Positions 34,060-42,714 of a stretch of 64,000 bases of DNA are shown in pieces. Source of the stretch: Mitsuokella sp047974105 (GTDB lineage Bacteria > Bacillota > Negativicutes > Selenomonadales > Selenomonadaceae); contig NZ_JBHYRS010000001.1 in the NCBI RefSeq assembly GCF_047974105.1, positions 620,001 to 684,000 of the forward strand, written 5' to 3'. The notes under the pieces were generated by a model that saw only the letters and a program-made list of their open reading frames with translations, did not search any database and was not told the origin of the DNA. Position 1 is the first letter of the stretch; the number at the start of each line of letters is the position of its first letter. Both the position numbers and the translations under genes were made by a program.

Positions 34060-34190
34060 GTTGAACGCCTCCCACATTTATATCTGTAAATCATATTATG
34101 TATAAAATTATAACATAGCGTATATACACTGACAAGGTTAAAAGTGAAAAATACATGTAAATTTGTAATGTTTATATGTATACAAGAAAC

Positions 34191-34243
34191 AAAAAGAGCC
34201 CTTTCCACGTCACATACCATAGCTGTGAGGGAAAAGAGCTCTT
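34191..34243 (-). terminator. Terminator after the CBS-ACT gene
   Basis: Minus strand GAGCTCTTTTCCCTCAC ... GTGACgtGGAAAGGGCTC followed by TTTTTGTTT; slightly imperfect stem, 50 bp after the stop. Confidence 0.75.
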
Positions 34244-34293
34244 CGTTGAGCTTATTCTATGCGATTTTACAGGGATGTATCCTGTCTTATCCG

Positions 34294-34938
34294 TCAGCCA
34301 ATGCGGGCTGTATGGATGATCTCATACCCCTTGGCTTTGATCTTCGCGGAGATTTCCTCGACGTTGGGGATATCGCCGCGCACGACAATCTCGTATTTGC
34401 CGTACGGCTGTCGGCAGGTCACGAGGCTGTCGATGGACAGGCCGCACTCCGTGAAAATGCCGGCAATGTCGTAAACAACACCGACTTTATTATCGACGAG
34501 CAGCGTCAGGCGTGTCTTGCCTTCCTGCAGGCCCATGACATCGACAAATGTCTTGAAGATATCCGTCTCCGTGATGACGCCGACAACAGCACCGACACTC
34601 GAGACGACCGGCAGGCCGCCAATCTTGTGATTGTACATGATGAGCGCGGCTTCTTCAATCGTCGCATCCTCATTGACGGAAATGACTTCCTTATTCATGA
34701 TATCGCCAATCTTGAGCTTGGCGAGAAGCGAACGCGCTTCATAACGCGAAAGCGTCGTTGCCGGCGACGGTGCGACGCGCATGATGTCCTTATCCGACAA
34801 AAAGCCAACGAGCTTGCCTTCTTCCACGACCGGCAGGCGGCGGAAATGGCCCTTCTTCATGGCCGAAGCCGCTTCATCGACGGGTGTATCCGGTGAAACC
34901 GTCACTGGATTTTTTGCCATGCGATTTGCTACAAACAT
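34294..34938 (-). CDS. CBS-pair plus ACT domain protein (AcuB-like)
   Basis: 214 aa: two CBS motifs (about 5-60 and 75-130; IGDIMNKEVISVNEDATIEEAALIMYNHKIGGLPVV) followed by an ACT domain (about 140-210; RLTLLVDNKVGVVYDIAGIFTECGLSID). CBS pairs bind adenosyl compounds and ACT domains bind amino acids. It is the last gene behind livJHMGF, so it may sense branched-chain amino acids or energy state for that transporter; this is inference from context. ATG after GAGGGGGA. Confidence 0.85.
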   Translation of the reverse strand: MFVANRMAKNPVTVSPDTPVDEAASAMKKGHFRRLPVVEEGKLVGFLSDKDIMRVAPSPATTLSRYEARSLLAKLKIGDIMNKEVISVNEDATIEEAALIMYNHKIGGLPVVSSVGAVVGVITETDIFKTFVDVMGLQEGKTRLTLLVDNKVGVVYDIAGIFTECGLSIDSLVTCRQPYGKYEIVVRGDIPNVEEISAKIKAKGYEIIHTARIG

Positions 34939-35079
34939 CTAAAATCCCCCTCTGCAATTTACTGCTGTTAAGAGAATTCGCCATCTGCCGGCAGTTTCCT
35001 GCCAGCAGGCAGTACTATTTATCCCATGATTTCGTTCCAATATCCTGAAACATCCTCAGCACACGCGATGCGCGGGGCA

Positions 35080-35796
35080 TCAGCCGCCAAGATAGGCCTT
35101 GCGGACATCCTCGCTGGCCGCGAGCTCCTGTGCACTGCCAGAGAGCGTGATGCGGCCCGTCTCAAGGACATAAGCGCGGTTCGCGATGGAAAGGGCCATA
35201 TTGGCGTTCTGCTCGACAAGCAGGACCGTCGTGCCGCTCTTGTTGATGTCGACAATGATATTGAAGATTTCCTTGATAAGAAGCGGCGCGAGGCCCATCG
35301 ACGGCTCATCGAGCAGCAAAAGCTTCGGCCGGCTCATGAGCGCGCGCCCCATGGCCAGCATCTGCTGTTCACCGCCTGAAAGCGTGCCGGCCGACTGATT
35401 TTTGCGTTCTTCAAGGCGCGGGAAGAGTTCAAAGACCTTCTTAAGGTCCTGACGGATACCCTCTTTGTCCTTGCGCACAAAGGCACCGAGGTCCAGATTT
35501 TCCATGACGGTCATTTCGGCAAAAACGCGGCGTCCCTCAGGGACCTGAGAAATGCCCTTCTTGACGATTTCATGCGCGCGAACGCCTGCAATATTCTCTC
35601 CCTGAAACGTGATGCCGCCGTTTTTCGGCTTCAAAAGGCCTGAAATCGTGCGCAGCGTCGTCGACTTGCCGGCACCATTGGCACCAATCAGCGTGACAAT
35701 CTCACCCTCATTGACTTCGAGGCTGATGCCCTTAAGCGCATGGATGGCACCGTAATATACGTCAATATTATCGATTTTCAGCATCGGTTCTGCCAT
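35080..35796 (-). CDS. livF: Branched-chain amino acid ABC transporter ATPase LivF
   Basis: 238 aa. Walker A GANGAGKST, signature LSGGEQQMLAMGRAL, Walker B LLLLDEPSMGLAP, and the LivF-type C-terminus ending in AYLGG. ATG at 35794-35796 with AGG 8 nt upstream; another in-frame ATG lies two codons earlier. The fifth gene of livJHMGF. Confidence 0.95.
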   Translation of the reverse strand: MAEPMLKIDNIDVYYGAIHALKGISLEVNEGEIVTLIGANGAGKSTTLRTISGLLKPKNGGITFQGENIAGVRAHEIVKKGISQVPEGRRVFAEMTVMENLDLGAFVRKDKEGIRQDLKKVFELFPRLEERKNQSAGTLSGGEQQMLAMGRALMSRPKLLLLDEPSMGLAPLLIKEIFNIIVDINKSGTTVLLVEQNANMALSIANRAYVLETGRITLSGSAQELAASEDVRKAYLGG

Positions 35797-35852
35797 ATAC
35801 ATACCTGCTTTCCGTACATCCTGTATATTCTATAATTTGCCCAAATCCAGCA

Positions 35853-36620
35853 TCAGTTCTCAGCGCCAAGGTAAGCGCGGATGACTTCCGGATTTTCCTT
35901 GATTTCAGCTGGCGTACCCTGCGCGATGATTTCGCCGTACTCGAGTACATAGATGCGTTCGCAGATACCCATGACGAGGCTCATATCGTGTTCGATGAGC
36001 AGGATGGTCAGGCCGAATTCCTTACGGATCCAGCGGATCATCTCCATGAGTTCCTTCGTCTCCTGCGGGTTCATGCCGGCAGCCGGCTCGTCGAGCAGCA
36101 GGAGTTTTGGCTTGGCCGCAAGGGCGCGGGCAATCTCAAGGCGGCGCTGGGCACCGTACGGCAGATTCTTGGCAACTTCATTGGCCTTATCATCCAGATG
36201 GAAAATCTTGAGGAGTTTATGGGCTTCTTCCTCAATCCGCTCTTCCTCTTTGAAATAACGGCCCACGCGGAAAACGGCCTCAAGCACGCTGTACTTGACG
36301 TGATAATGGAAGGCAATCTTGACATTCTCGAGGACCGTGAGTTCCGAGAACAAGCGGATATTCTGGAATGTGCGCGCGATGCCGCGCTGCGTGACTTCAT
36401 AGGGCTTGAGGCCGACGATGCTCTTGCCCTCAAATGTGATGCTGCCCGTCGTCGGCTGATAAACACCGGTCAGCATATTGAAGGCCGTTGTCTTGCCGGC
36501 ACCGTTCGGGCCGATGAGGCCGACGAGCTCGCCGCGGTCAAGATGAATATTGAAGTCCGTGACAGCCTTGAGGCCGCCGAATACCTCCGAGACATTCTCG
36601 GTGCGTAAAAGCTCACTCAT
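35853..36620 (-). CDS. livG: Branched-chain amino acid ABC transporter ATPase LivG
   Basis: 255 aa. Walker A GPNGAGKTT, LPYGAQRRLEIARAL signature (LivG form), Walker B LLLLDEPAAGMNP, and the long insert between Walker A and signature (FRVGRYFKEEERIEEEA) that separates LivG from LivF. Its ATG overlaps the livM end by 8 nt. Confidence 0.96.
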   Translation of the reverse strand: MSELLRTENVSEVFGGLKAVTDFNIHLDRGELVGLIGPNGAGKTTAFNMLTGVYQPTTGSITFEGKSIVGLKPYEVTQRGIARTFQNIRLFSELTVLENVKIAFHYHVKYSVLEAVFRVGRYFKEEERIEEEAHKLLKIFHLDDKANEVAKNLPYGAQRRLEIARALAAKPKLLLLDEPAAGMNPQETKELMEMIRWIRKEFGLTILLIEHDMSLVMGICERIYVLEYGEIIAQGTPAEIKENPEVIRAYLGAEN

Positions 36621-37569
36621 GAGACGTCTCCCCTTTCTTGAAAATGCGGCGGAAAATGCCCATATTCGTGATTTCCATGTAGCCGAACAGGCCCTGCGGA
36701 CGGTAGAACATCAGGAGAATCAGCGTGATGGCATAAATAATCATGCGGAATTCCGGCCAGCTGGCGAGAGCTGCCGAAATGAACGTGACGACAAAAGCAC
36801 CGGCAATCGAGCCCGTGATGGAGCCGAGACCGCCCATGACGACCATGATGAGATAATTGAATGTCTGCATAAACGTGAACGAAGCCGGACTGATTAAATA
36901 GAAGCAATGTGCGAAAAGTCCGCCTGCGACACCGGCAAACGCCGCGCCAATCGTAAAGGCCATGACCTTGTACTTCGTCGTGTTGACGCCCATCGACTCG
37001 GCCGCAATCTCATTCTCGCGGATGGCAAGGCAGGCACGGCCGTGATTCGAATTGACGAAGTTCTTGATGAAGAACAGCGTAAACAGCATGATGAAGAAGA
37101 CCCAGGCAAACGTCGTGTGATGCGGGATGCCCTTGAAACCGGCCGCACCGCCGACATACTGGATGTTCATGATGACGATGCGGATGATTTCGCCGAGGCC
37201 CAGTGTGGCGATGGCGAGATAATCGCCGCGCAGGCGCAGTGTCGGAATGCCGACGAGGAAGCCGAGGAAACCGGCCGCAATGCCGCCCGCAATCAGGGCG
37301 ACGGCAAACGGCATGTGGAAATTAGCCGTCAAGACGACGCCGACATAAGCGCCGACCGCCATAAAGCCGGCATGGCCGAGTGAAAACTGCCCTGTATAGC
37401 CGTTGATGAGGTTCAGGCTCGCAGCCAGAATGATGTTAATACCGATAATCAGCAGATTAAGCTGCCAGAATGAACTCAGGATGCGCTCCGATATCAAAAA
37501 CTGCAGAACTGCAAACAGAACGACGGCGAAGACGAGCATGATGCAGTCATTTTTTCGTAAGTATTTCAT
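36613..37569 (-). CDS. livM: Branched-chain amino acid ABC transporter permease LivM
   Basis: 318 aa with about nine helices; family landmarks NLINGYTGQFSLGHAGFMAVGAYV and IPTLRLRGDYLAIATLGLGEIIR. ATG at 37567-37569 behind GGAGGGGAG. Confidence 0.95.
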   Translation of the reverse strand: MKYLRKNDCIMLVFAVVLFAVLQFLISERILSSFWQLNLLIIGINIILAASLNLINGYTGQFSLGHAGFMAVGAYVGVVLTANFHMPFAVALIAGGIAAGFLGFLVGIPTLRLRGDYLAIATLGLGEIIRIVIMNIQYVGGAAGFKGIPHHTTFAWVFFIMLFTLFFIKNFVNSNHGRACLAIRENEIAAESMGVNTTKYKVMAFTIGAAFAGVAGGLFAHCFYLISPASFTFMQTFNYLIMVVMGGLGSITGSIAGAFVVTFISAALASWPEFRMIIYAITLILLMFYRPQGLFGYMEITNMGIFRRIFKKGETSHE

Positions 37570-37581
37570 ATGCTCCCCTCC

Positions 37582-38469
37582 TTAAACCTTTTCTTTCGTA
37601 TTCTTGCCAAAGATGCCGGCCGGACGGATGAGCAGCACGAGAATCAGGATGGCAAAAGCCGCAGCATCGCGGAACGTCGAGGAAATGAAGCCCGAAACAA
37701 AGGCCTCAACGACGCCGAGAATCAGGCCGCCGACGACAGCGCCCGGCAGAATGCCGATGCCGCCGAGTACGGCTGCGACGAAGGCCTTGAGGCCCGGCAT
37801 GATGCCCATGAGCGGGTCGATGGAATTGTAGTAAATGCCGACGAGCACACCGGCGACAGCGGCAAGGGCCGAGCCAATGCCGAACGTAATCGAAATGATG
37901 CGGTCGGAGTTGATGCCCATGAGCTCAGCCGTCTCCGTATCAAACGAAGCAGCGCGCATGGCCTTGCCCGTCTTCGTCTTCTGGACAATATAAGTCAGGA
38001 TGACCATGAGTACGGCCGTAATGCCGAGAATCAGCATCTGCTGACCGTTAATGACAATGCCGCCAATCGTCACGGCGACATCACCGAACATCGCCGGGAA
38101 CGTGCGCGGTGTCGGCGAGACGAAATACATCGTCGTATATTCGAGGAAAAACGATACGCCGATAGCCGTAATCAGCACGGAGATACGCGGTGCATGACGC
38201 AGCGGCTTATAAGCGAGACGCTCGACAAGCATACCGAGAAAGCCCGTGACGACGAGTGAAATGAGCAAGGACGGCACAATGGAAAGATGTGCCTGCGTGA
38301 TGGAGAAAAAACCGATATAGGCGCCCACCATGTAGATATCGCCGTGCGCGAAGTTGATGAGCTTAATGATGCCATATATCATCGTGTAGCCTAACGCTAT
38401 GAGTGCATAAATACTGCCCAGCGATATGCCATTGATGAACTGCTGCAGAATTTGATGCAGGATTTCCAT
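37582..38469 (-). CDS. livH: Branched-chain amino acid ABC transporter permease LivH
   Basis: 295 aa, about eight helices; landmarks GSIYALIALGYTMIYGIIKLINFAHGDIYMVGAYIG and the AAVLGGIGILPGAVVGG loop. The ATG at 38467-38469 follows AAGGGAG; an in-frame extension upstream has no better site. Confidence 0.95.
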   Translation of the reverse strand: MEILHQILQQFINGISLGSIYALIALGYTMIYGIIKLINFAHGDIYMVGAYIGFFSITQAHLSIVPSLLISLVVTGFLGMLVERLAYKPLRHAPRISVLITAIGVSFFLEYTTMYFVSPTPRTFPAMFGDVAVTIGGIVINGQQMLILGITAVLMVILTYIVQKTKTGKAMRAASFDTETAELMGINSDRIISITFGIGSALAAVAGVLVGIYYNSIDPLMGIMPGLKAFVAAVLGGIGILPGAVVGGLILGVVEAFVSGFISSTFRDAAAFAILILVLLIRPAGIFGKNTKEKV

Positions 38470-38549
38470 AGGATTAACTCCCTTCTGAAAATGACAAAAT
38501 GACAGGAATGACAAAATAAAACTTACATATTATAAAGACATATAAAAGA

Positions 38550-38585
38550 GAAAAGCCCTCCCTCAAAGAGAGGTGAAGGCTTTTC
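38550..38585 (-). terminator. Attenuating hairpin between livJ and livH
   Basis: GAAAAGCCcTCcCTC-AAAGA-GAGgtGAaGGCTTTTC with T-rich sequence after it on the minus strand. Located between the binding-protein gene and the permease genes, a common way to make more receptor. Confidence 0.65.
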
Positions 38586-38601
38586 CGTATAGGACTATGG
38601 A

Positions 38602-39777
38602 TCAGTCCTCAGAATCCGGCATGATCTTAGCTACCATTACGCGGTCGCCATCTTTGTTCTGCAGGATAACGGCCTGCTTGATCGGATTATGGTTCTTATC
38701 CATCGTGATGGTACCCGTGCCGACCTGAAGGTCTTTCGTCTCCTCAAGAGCCTTCTGGATCTTCTCAGGATCGCTGCTGCCAGCGCGTTTGATGGCATCG
38801 GCAAGCATCTTGCCGGCATCGTAGCCAAGGGCTGCGAATACGTTCGGCATATGGCCGTACTTATTCTTGAAAGCTTCAACGAACGGTTTTACGGATTCAT
38901 CCTTATCGGAATAATGCGTGCAGAAGTACGTGTTGTTCAGGGCATCTGCACCGGCGATATCGGCAACTTTCGAATCATCCCAGCCATCCGTACCGAGGAT
39001 TGGGCAGGTGATGCCGAGCTCGCGGGCCTGCTTGACAATCTTGCCGACTTCTTCATAATAAGCCGGAACGAAGATGACATCGGCATTGGCCGTCTTGAGC
39101 TTCGTCAGCGTAGCCTTGAAGTCCTGATCCTTCGCAAGGAAGGCTTCTTCCATGACGACTTTGCCGCCGGCAGCTTCAAATTTCTCCTTGAATACCTTGC
39201 CAAGGCTCTTGGAATAGTCCGTACTGTTATCGACATAGATGACAGCCGTCTTAGCCTTGAGGTTCTCACTGGCGAATTTTGCCATAACCGTGCCCTGCTG
39301 CGGGTCGATGAAGCAGCTGCGGAAGACGAACGGCTTTACTTTGCCATTTTCAACCGTAACATCCGGGCTCGTGGCATCCGGTGCAATGATTGGCACTTTG
39401 TTGTCCGTAGCGACCTGCGACTCTGCAATGACGTTTGCCGTTACAGCAGGACCGACGAGGACGGAAACCTTATCGTCCGAGATGAGCTTCGTAGCAGCAT
39501 TGACTGCCTCAGAAGCCTCGGATTTATTATCGGCCGTGACAAGCGTGATCTTTTTGCCGTCAATGCCGCCGGCATCGTTGATCTCATCGACTGCGAGCTT
39601 GAGGCCGTCGAGCGATGCCGAACCATAGTTCGCAACGTTGCCGGTCATCTCGAAGTTCGCGCCGACCTTGATCTCGTTGCTGTCGGACTGGCTGCCGCAG
39701 CCAGCGAGCACGCCGCCCATGAGCATCGTGCCCACGAGGACGCTGGCGAGTTTCAGACCTTTCTTGCTGAAATTCAT
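38602..39777 (-). CDS. livJ: Branched-chain amino acid-binding lipoprotein
   Basis: 391 aa receptor of the LIV family. Lipoprotein signal with VLAGC, then IKVGANFEMTGNVANYGSASLDGLKLAVDEINDAGGI, the standard opening of Leu/Ile/Val-binding proteins. Two-lobed periplasmic-binding fold. ATG at 39775-39777 behind GGGAGGAA. First gene of the liv operon. Ligand range (Leu/Ile/Val or other amides) not fixed by sequence. Confidence 0.93.
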   Translation of the reverse strand: MNFSKKGLKLASVLVGTMLMGGVLAGCGSQSDSNEIKVGANFEMTGNVANYGSASLDGLKLAVDEINDAGGIDGKKITLVTADNKSEASEAVNAATKLISDDKVSVLVGPAVTANVIAESQVATDNKVPIIAPDATSPDVTVENGKVKPFVFRSCFIDPQQGTVMAKFASENLKAKTAVIYVDNSTDYSKSLGKVFKEKFEAAGGKVVMEEAFLAKDQDFKATLTKLKTANADVIFVPAYYEEVGKIVKQARELGITCPILGTDGWDDSKVADIAGADALNNTYFCTHYSDKDESVKPFVEAFKNKYGHMPNVFAALGYDAGKMLADAIKRAGSSDPEKIQKALEETKDLQVGTGTITMDKNHNPIKQAVILQNKDGDRVMVAKIMPDSED

Positions 39778-39834
39778 ATGAATTCCTCCCTTTTCTCTCC
39801 CTTGCAATTCTCTTATTGCGATTGCGATGAATTT

Positions 39835-39863
39835 ATTATAGTTTACAGCTTTACATTAGTCAA
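39835..39863 (-). promoter_or_regulatory. liv operon promoter
   Basis: Minus strand TTGACT (39858-39863) and TATAAT (39835-39840) with 17 bp spacing, predicted start near 39828. Confidence 0.75.
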
Positions 39864-40016
39864 TACTTTTGTGCTAAAAAAATGTACTAATCAGCCGTTT
39901 TTGTTTTTCTGAAATGAACTTTTACTGTTTTCTATCACTCCATGTATCGTTGTCGCGGAATTTATATTAGGAAAGTTCACAGCAGGAATGTATGGGTTTA
40001 CACTTTCACTGTATAC

Positions 40017-40044
40017 AAAAAACGCAGCCGAAAGCTGCGTTTTC
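40017..40044 (-). terminator. Terminator of the 3D-domain gene
   Basis: AAAACGCAGC-CGAAA-GCTGCGTTTT just beyond the stop codon; T run on the minus strand. Confidence 0.88.
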
Positions 40045-40064
40045 TCATGTATCTTTTTCGATTT

Positions 40065-40661
40065 TTAATCTTTGATGTAAATTTCAATGTCCTGACGGCC
40101 AAAAGCCAGTGCCTCTGCACGCGTGTCAAATGCGACATCGATGCGGTGTCCGTGAATCGCGCCGCCGATATCCTCGGCCACGGCATCACCGTAACCGGGA
40201 ATATAGACATGTGTGCCGAGCGGGATGACATTCGGGTCTACGGCAATAATGCCATGACGCACGTGCGTTCCCATAGCTGTATACGCACAGTTGCCCGGGT
40301 CGTAGGCACTGTATCCCGTCGCATTGACATACATGGCCGTGCCGTCATCGTCCGACGATTCATATTCCTGACCGCCCGACAGCACTGCATATGTGCCATT
40401 GCCGCAGATGCCGTCTACCGTAAGGCCCTTCGCCTTCTGGAAGGATTTTATGGCATTCACCGTCTGATTGCCGCAGATGCCATCGGCTGTTCCCTGAAGC
40501 CAGCCCTGCTCAATGAGCAGGCTCTGGACCTGACGCACAGCCTGACCGCGAGATCCCTGCCGGACCAGGATGGATGATGCCATCGCGTCCGTCGAAAAGG
40601 AGAGCAGGAGGAACGCCGCTGCCAAAGGAATCACAAAATGAAATGGATTTCGCAAACGCAA
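40065..40661 (-). CDS. Secreted peptidoglycan-binding and 3D-domain protein
   Basis: 198 aa: signal peptide (about 1-28), a PG_binding_1 repeat (about 33-93, QGSRGQAVRQVQSLLIEQGWLQG ... VNAIKSFQKAKGLTVDGICG), and a 3D domain (about 110-196) with ATGYSAYDPG, GIIAVDPNVIPLGTHVYIPGYG and the closing DVAFDTRAEALAFGRQDIEIYI. The 3D fold is that of lytic transglycosylases of the MltA/stationary-phase Sps family; Asp residues of the DxG-IHGHRIDV region are present. Likely a cell wall hydrolase. GTG or ATG choice is clear (ATG). Confidence 0.9.
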   Translation of the reverse strand: MRLRNPFHFVIPLAAAFLLLSFSTDAMASSILVRQGSRGQAVRQVQSLLIEQGWLQGTADGICGNQTVNAIKSFQKAKGLTVDGICGNGTYAVLSGGQEYESSDDDGTAMYVNATGYSAYDPGNCAYTAMGTHVRHGIIAVDPNVIPLGTHVYIPGYGDAVAEDIGGAIHGHRIDVAFDTRAEALAFGRQDIEIYIKD

Positions 40662-40750
40662 ACACCTCTCTCAAAAGCACCCGTACCATAATCGATATAG
40701 TCTATAATCCCTATTTTAACACATTGCGCATAAATCGGTCAAAACAAGTA

Positions 40751-41935
40751 TCATTTGACAAGGTGCAGAGGCGGTGCCACGGGCTCTTTTGCCTCTGCCG
40801 GCGGTGTCTGCGGCAAATCCGACTCATGGTTTGTCTGGAAACCGTGATGGCAGATATTCAGCAAAATTCCCATGGATGCCATCGTAACGAGCAGTGATGA
40901 ACCGCCATAACTGATAAACGGCAGCGGGATGCCGACGACAGGGAACGTGCCGCTGACCATAAAGAGATTGCCTGCGGCCTGTCCGACGACGAGCAGCATG
41001 ATGCCGAGTGTCAAAATCTGGCCGTAGATATCGCGGGCACGGGCCGAGATGTAATAGCAGCAGACGGCCAGCATGAAGAACAGCAGAATGACAAGCAGGA
41101 CACCGAGATAGCCGTGTTCCTGCGCGAAAATAGCAAAGGCAAAGTCCGTATGAGCCTCTGGCAGATATTCGTACTTGCTGACGCCCTCGCCGAGGCCCAT
41201 GCCCCAGAGGCCGCCCGAACCGATGGTCGACATCGACTGTACGGCCTGATAGCCGACTCCCTGTGCATCGCTCCACGGATCATACGTGATGAGCACGCGC
41301 TTTAAGCGGTACGGCTGCAGGATGATGAGTCCCCCGATACTGCCAATGACGACAAAAAACAAGACCTTGACCTGTTTCCAGGGGATGCCGACGAGAAAGG
41401 CCATGAGCAGAGGCACGCCCAAAACGATGCAGGCCGTGCCCATATCCGGTTCCAATTCGACGAGACCTGCCATGACAATAATGATCCAGTACGGCGGTGC
41501 TTTGAGCAGATTGATTTTCTTCTCCATCTTCATCATGACCGTCAGAAATTTCGCCGCAATCAGGATGGCCGTAAGCTTGGCAAATTCGGCCGGCTGCACG
41601 CTGAAGCCCGCAAAGGACAGCCAGCGTCTCGCGCCATTGACAACCGTGCCGACGCCGAGGACCAGCACGAGGGCCCCTATCGTGATAATCAGCAGCCACT
41701 GCGTGATGCTCTGCCAGCGGTGATAATTAATGCGGCTGCAGGCAAAGCACACGGCAATGCCCAAGATCAGCCAGACGACATGGCGGATCAGGAAATAATA
41801 CGGATTGTTGAAGCTCGTCGTAGCGAGGACGAAGCTCGAGCTGAAGACATTGATGGTGCCCAGCAGGAGCAGGACCGCCATGATGACAATGACGGGTTCT
41901 GATTCATTACGCCACGGCGTTTTGCGAATCAGCAT
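40751..41935 (-). CDS. ftsW: Septal peptidoglycan glycosyltransferase FtsW
   Basis: 394 aa SEDS-family polymerase with about ten helices. Landmarks: GARRWLSFAGFSVQPAEFAKL (about 103-123), a large outer loop with EAHTDFAFAIFAQEHGYLG, and PLPFISYGGSSLL near the C-terminus. FtsW rather than RodA is suggested by the GFSVQPAEFAK form and SKYEYLPEAHTDF; the two are hard to separate by eye. ATG at 41933-41935 behind GGGGG; it follows trmB by 12 bp, so one operon. Confidence 0.88.
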   Translation of the reverse strand: MLIRKTPWRNESEPVIVIMAVLLLLGTINVFSSSFVLATTSFNNPYYFLIRHVVWLILGIAVCFACSRINYHRWQSITQWLLIITIGALVLVLGVGTVVNGARRWLSFAGFSVQPAEFAKLTAILIAAKFLTVMMKMEKKINLLKAPPYWIIIVMAGLVELEPDMGTACIVLGVPLLMAFLVGIPWKQVKVLFFVVIGSIGGLIILQPYRLKRVLITYDPWSDAQGVGYQAVQSMSTIGSGGLWGMGLGEGVSKYEYLPEAHTDFAFAIFAQEHGYLGVLLVILLFFMLAVCCYYISARARDIYGQILTLGIMLLVVGQAAGNLFMVSGTFPVVGIPLPFISYGGSSLLVTMASMGILLNICHHGFQTNHESDLPQTPPAEAKEPVAPPLHLVK

Positions 41936-41947
41936 CAAAATGCCCCC

Positions 41948-42655
41948 TTAATCCTCTTTCTGAGCCGTATGCTCATCCTGTTCTGCAGCGGCGCCCTCGG
42001 CCGGAGCCTCGAAAATAACCTCGCAGCGGTTGATTTTCTCACCAAAACCGCTGAATTTGCGCTCGTACTCCGTCATGATATTGTCCGGGCGGTTCTCCGC
42101 GTGCAGGTCATACGAAACATCCTGCACCTTGAGTCCGGCCTCGGCAAACTGCTCAAGCGAAAAGTCAAACAAGGGACGGTTATCCGTCTTGAAGTGGAGC
42201 TCGCCGGGCTTTTTGAGCAGACGGCGGTACTTTTCAAGGAAGCCCACATGCGTCAGACGGCGTTTGGCATGACGCTTTTTCGGCCATGGGTCGCAGAAGT
42301 TGATGTAGAAGCGGTCAACTTCGCCCTCGGCGAAAATATCTTCAATATGGTTGATGTCAAAGACGAGCAGACGCACATTCTTGAGTTCTTTCTCCGCAAT
42401 CTTTTTGGCAGCGGAATACAGCACATCCTGCTGCATCTCAATGCCGATAAAATTGATTTCCGGATGGCGCTCCGCCATCTGACTGATGAAATCGCCCTTG
42501 CCCGTGCCGAGCTCAACATGAAGAGGGGCCTGACGGCCAAAGATTTCCGCCCATTTGCCCTTCTTCTCCTCGCCGATTTCCTGGTCACGGCTCACGACAA
42601 AATCATCAAATTCGTGAATGGCTTCATCCACCCACGGTTTTCTTCTTAAACGCAC
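41948..42655 (-). CDS. trmB: tRNA (guanine-N7-)-methyltransferase TrmB
   Basis: Methylates G46 of tRNA using SAM. 235 aa; SAM site VELGTGKGDFI (about 47-57), IGIEMQQDVL, and the substrate loop INFCDPWPKKRHAKRRLTHVGFLEKYRRLLKKPGELHFKTDN. The tail (AEGAAAEQDEHTAQKED) is a low-complexity extension. GTG start at 42653-42655 behind AAGGAAAA. Confidence 0.96.
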   Translation of the reverse strand: MRLRRKPWVDEAIHEFDDFVVSRDQEIGEEKKGKWAEIFGRQAPLHVELGTGKGDFISQMAERHPEINFIGIEMQQDVLYSAAKKIAEKELKNVRLLVFDINHIEDIFAEGEVDRFYINFCDPWPKKRHAKRRLTHVGFLEKYRRLLKKPGELHFKTDNRPLFDFSLEQFAEAGLKVQDVSYDLHAENRPDNIMTEYERKFSGFGEKINRCEVIFEAPAEGAAAEQDEHTAQKED

Positions 42656-42714
42656 AGTTTTCCTTATCCTTTCGCGATGATTTGATTATCCCTTATGTTC
42701 TAGTGTACCCTGTT

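Noticed and set aside
39900..39916. TTTTTCTGAAATGAA resembling a CodY box upstream of livJ
   Set aside because: At least five mismatches to the consensus and poor symmetry; could be chance in AT-rich DNA.
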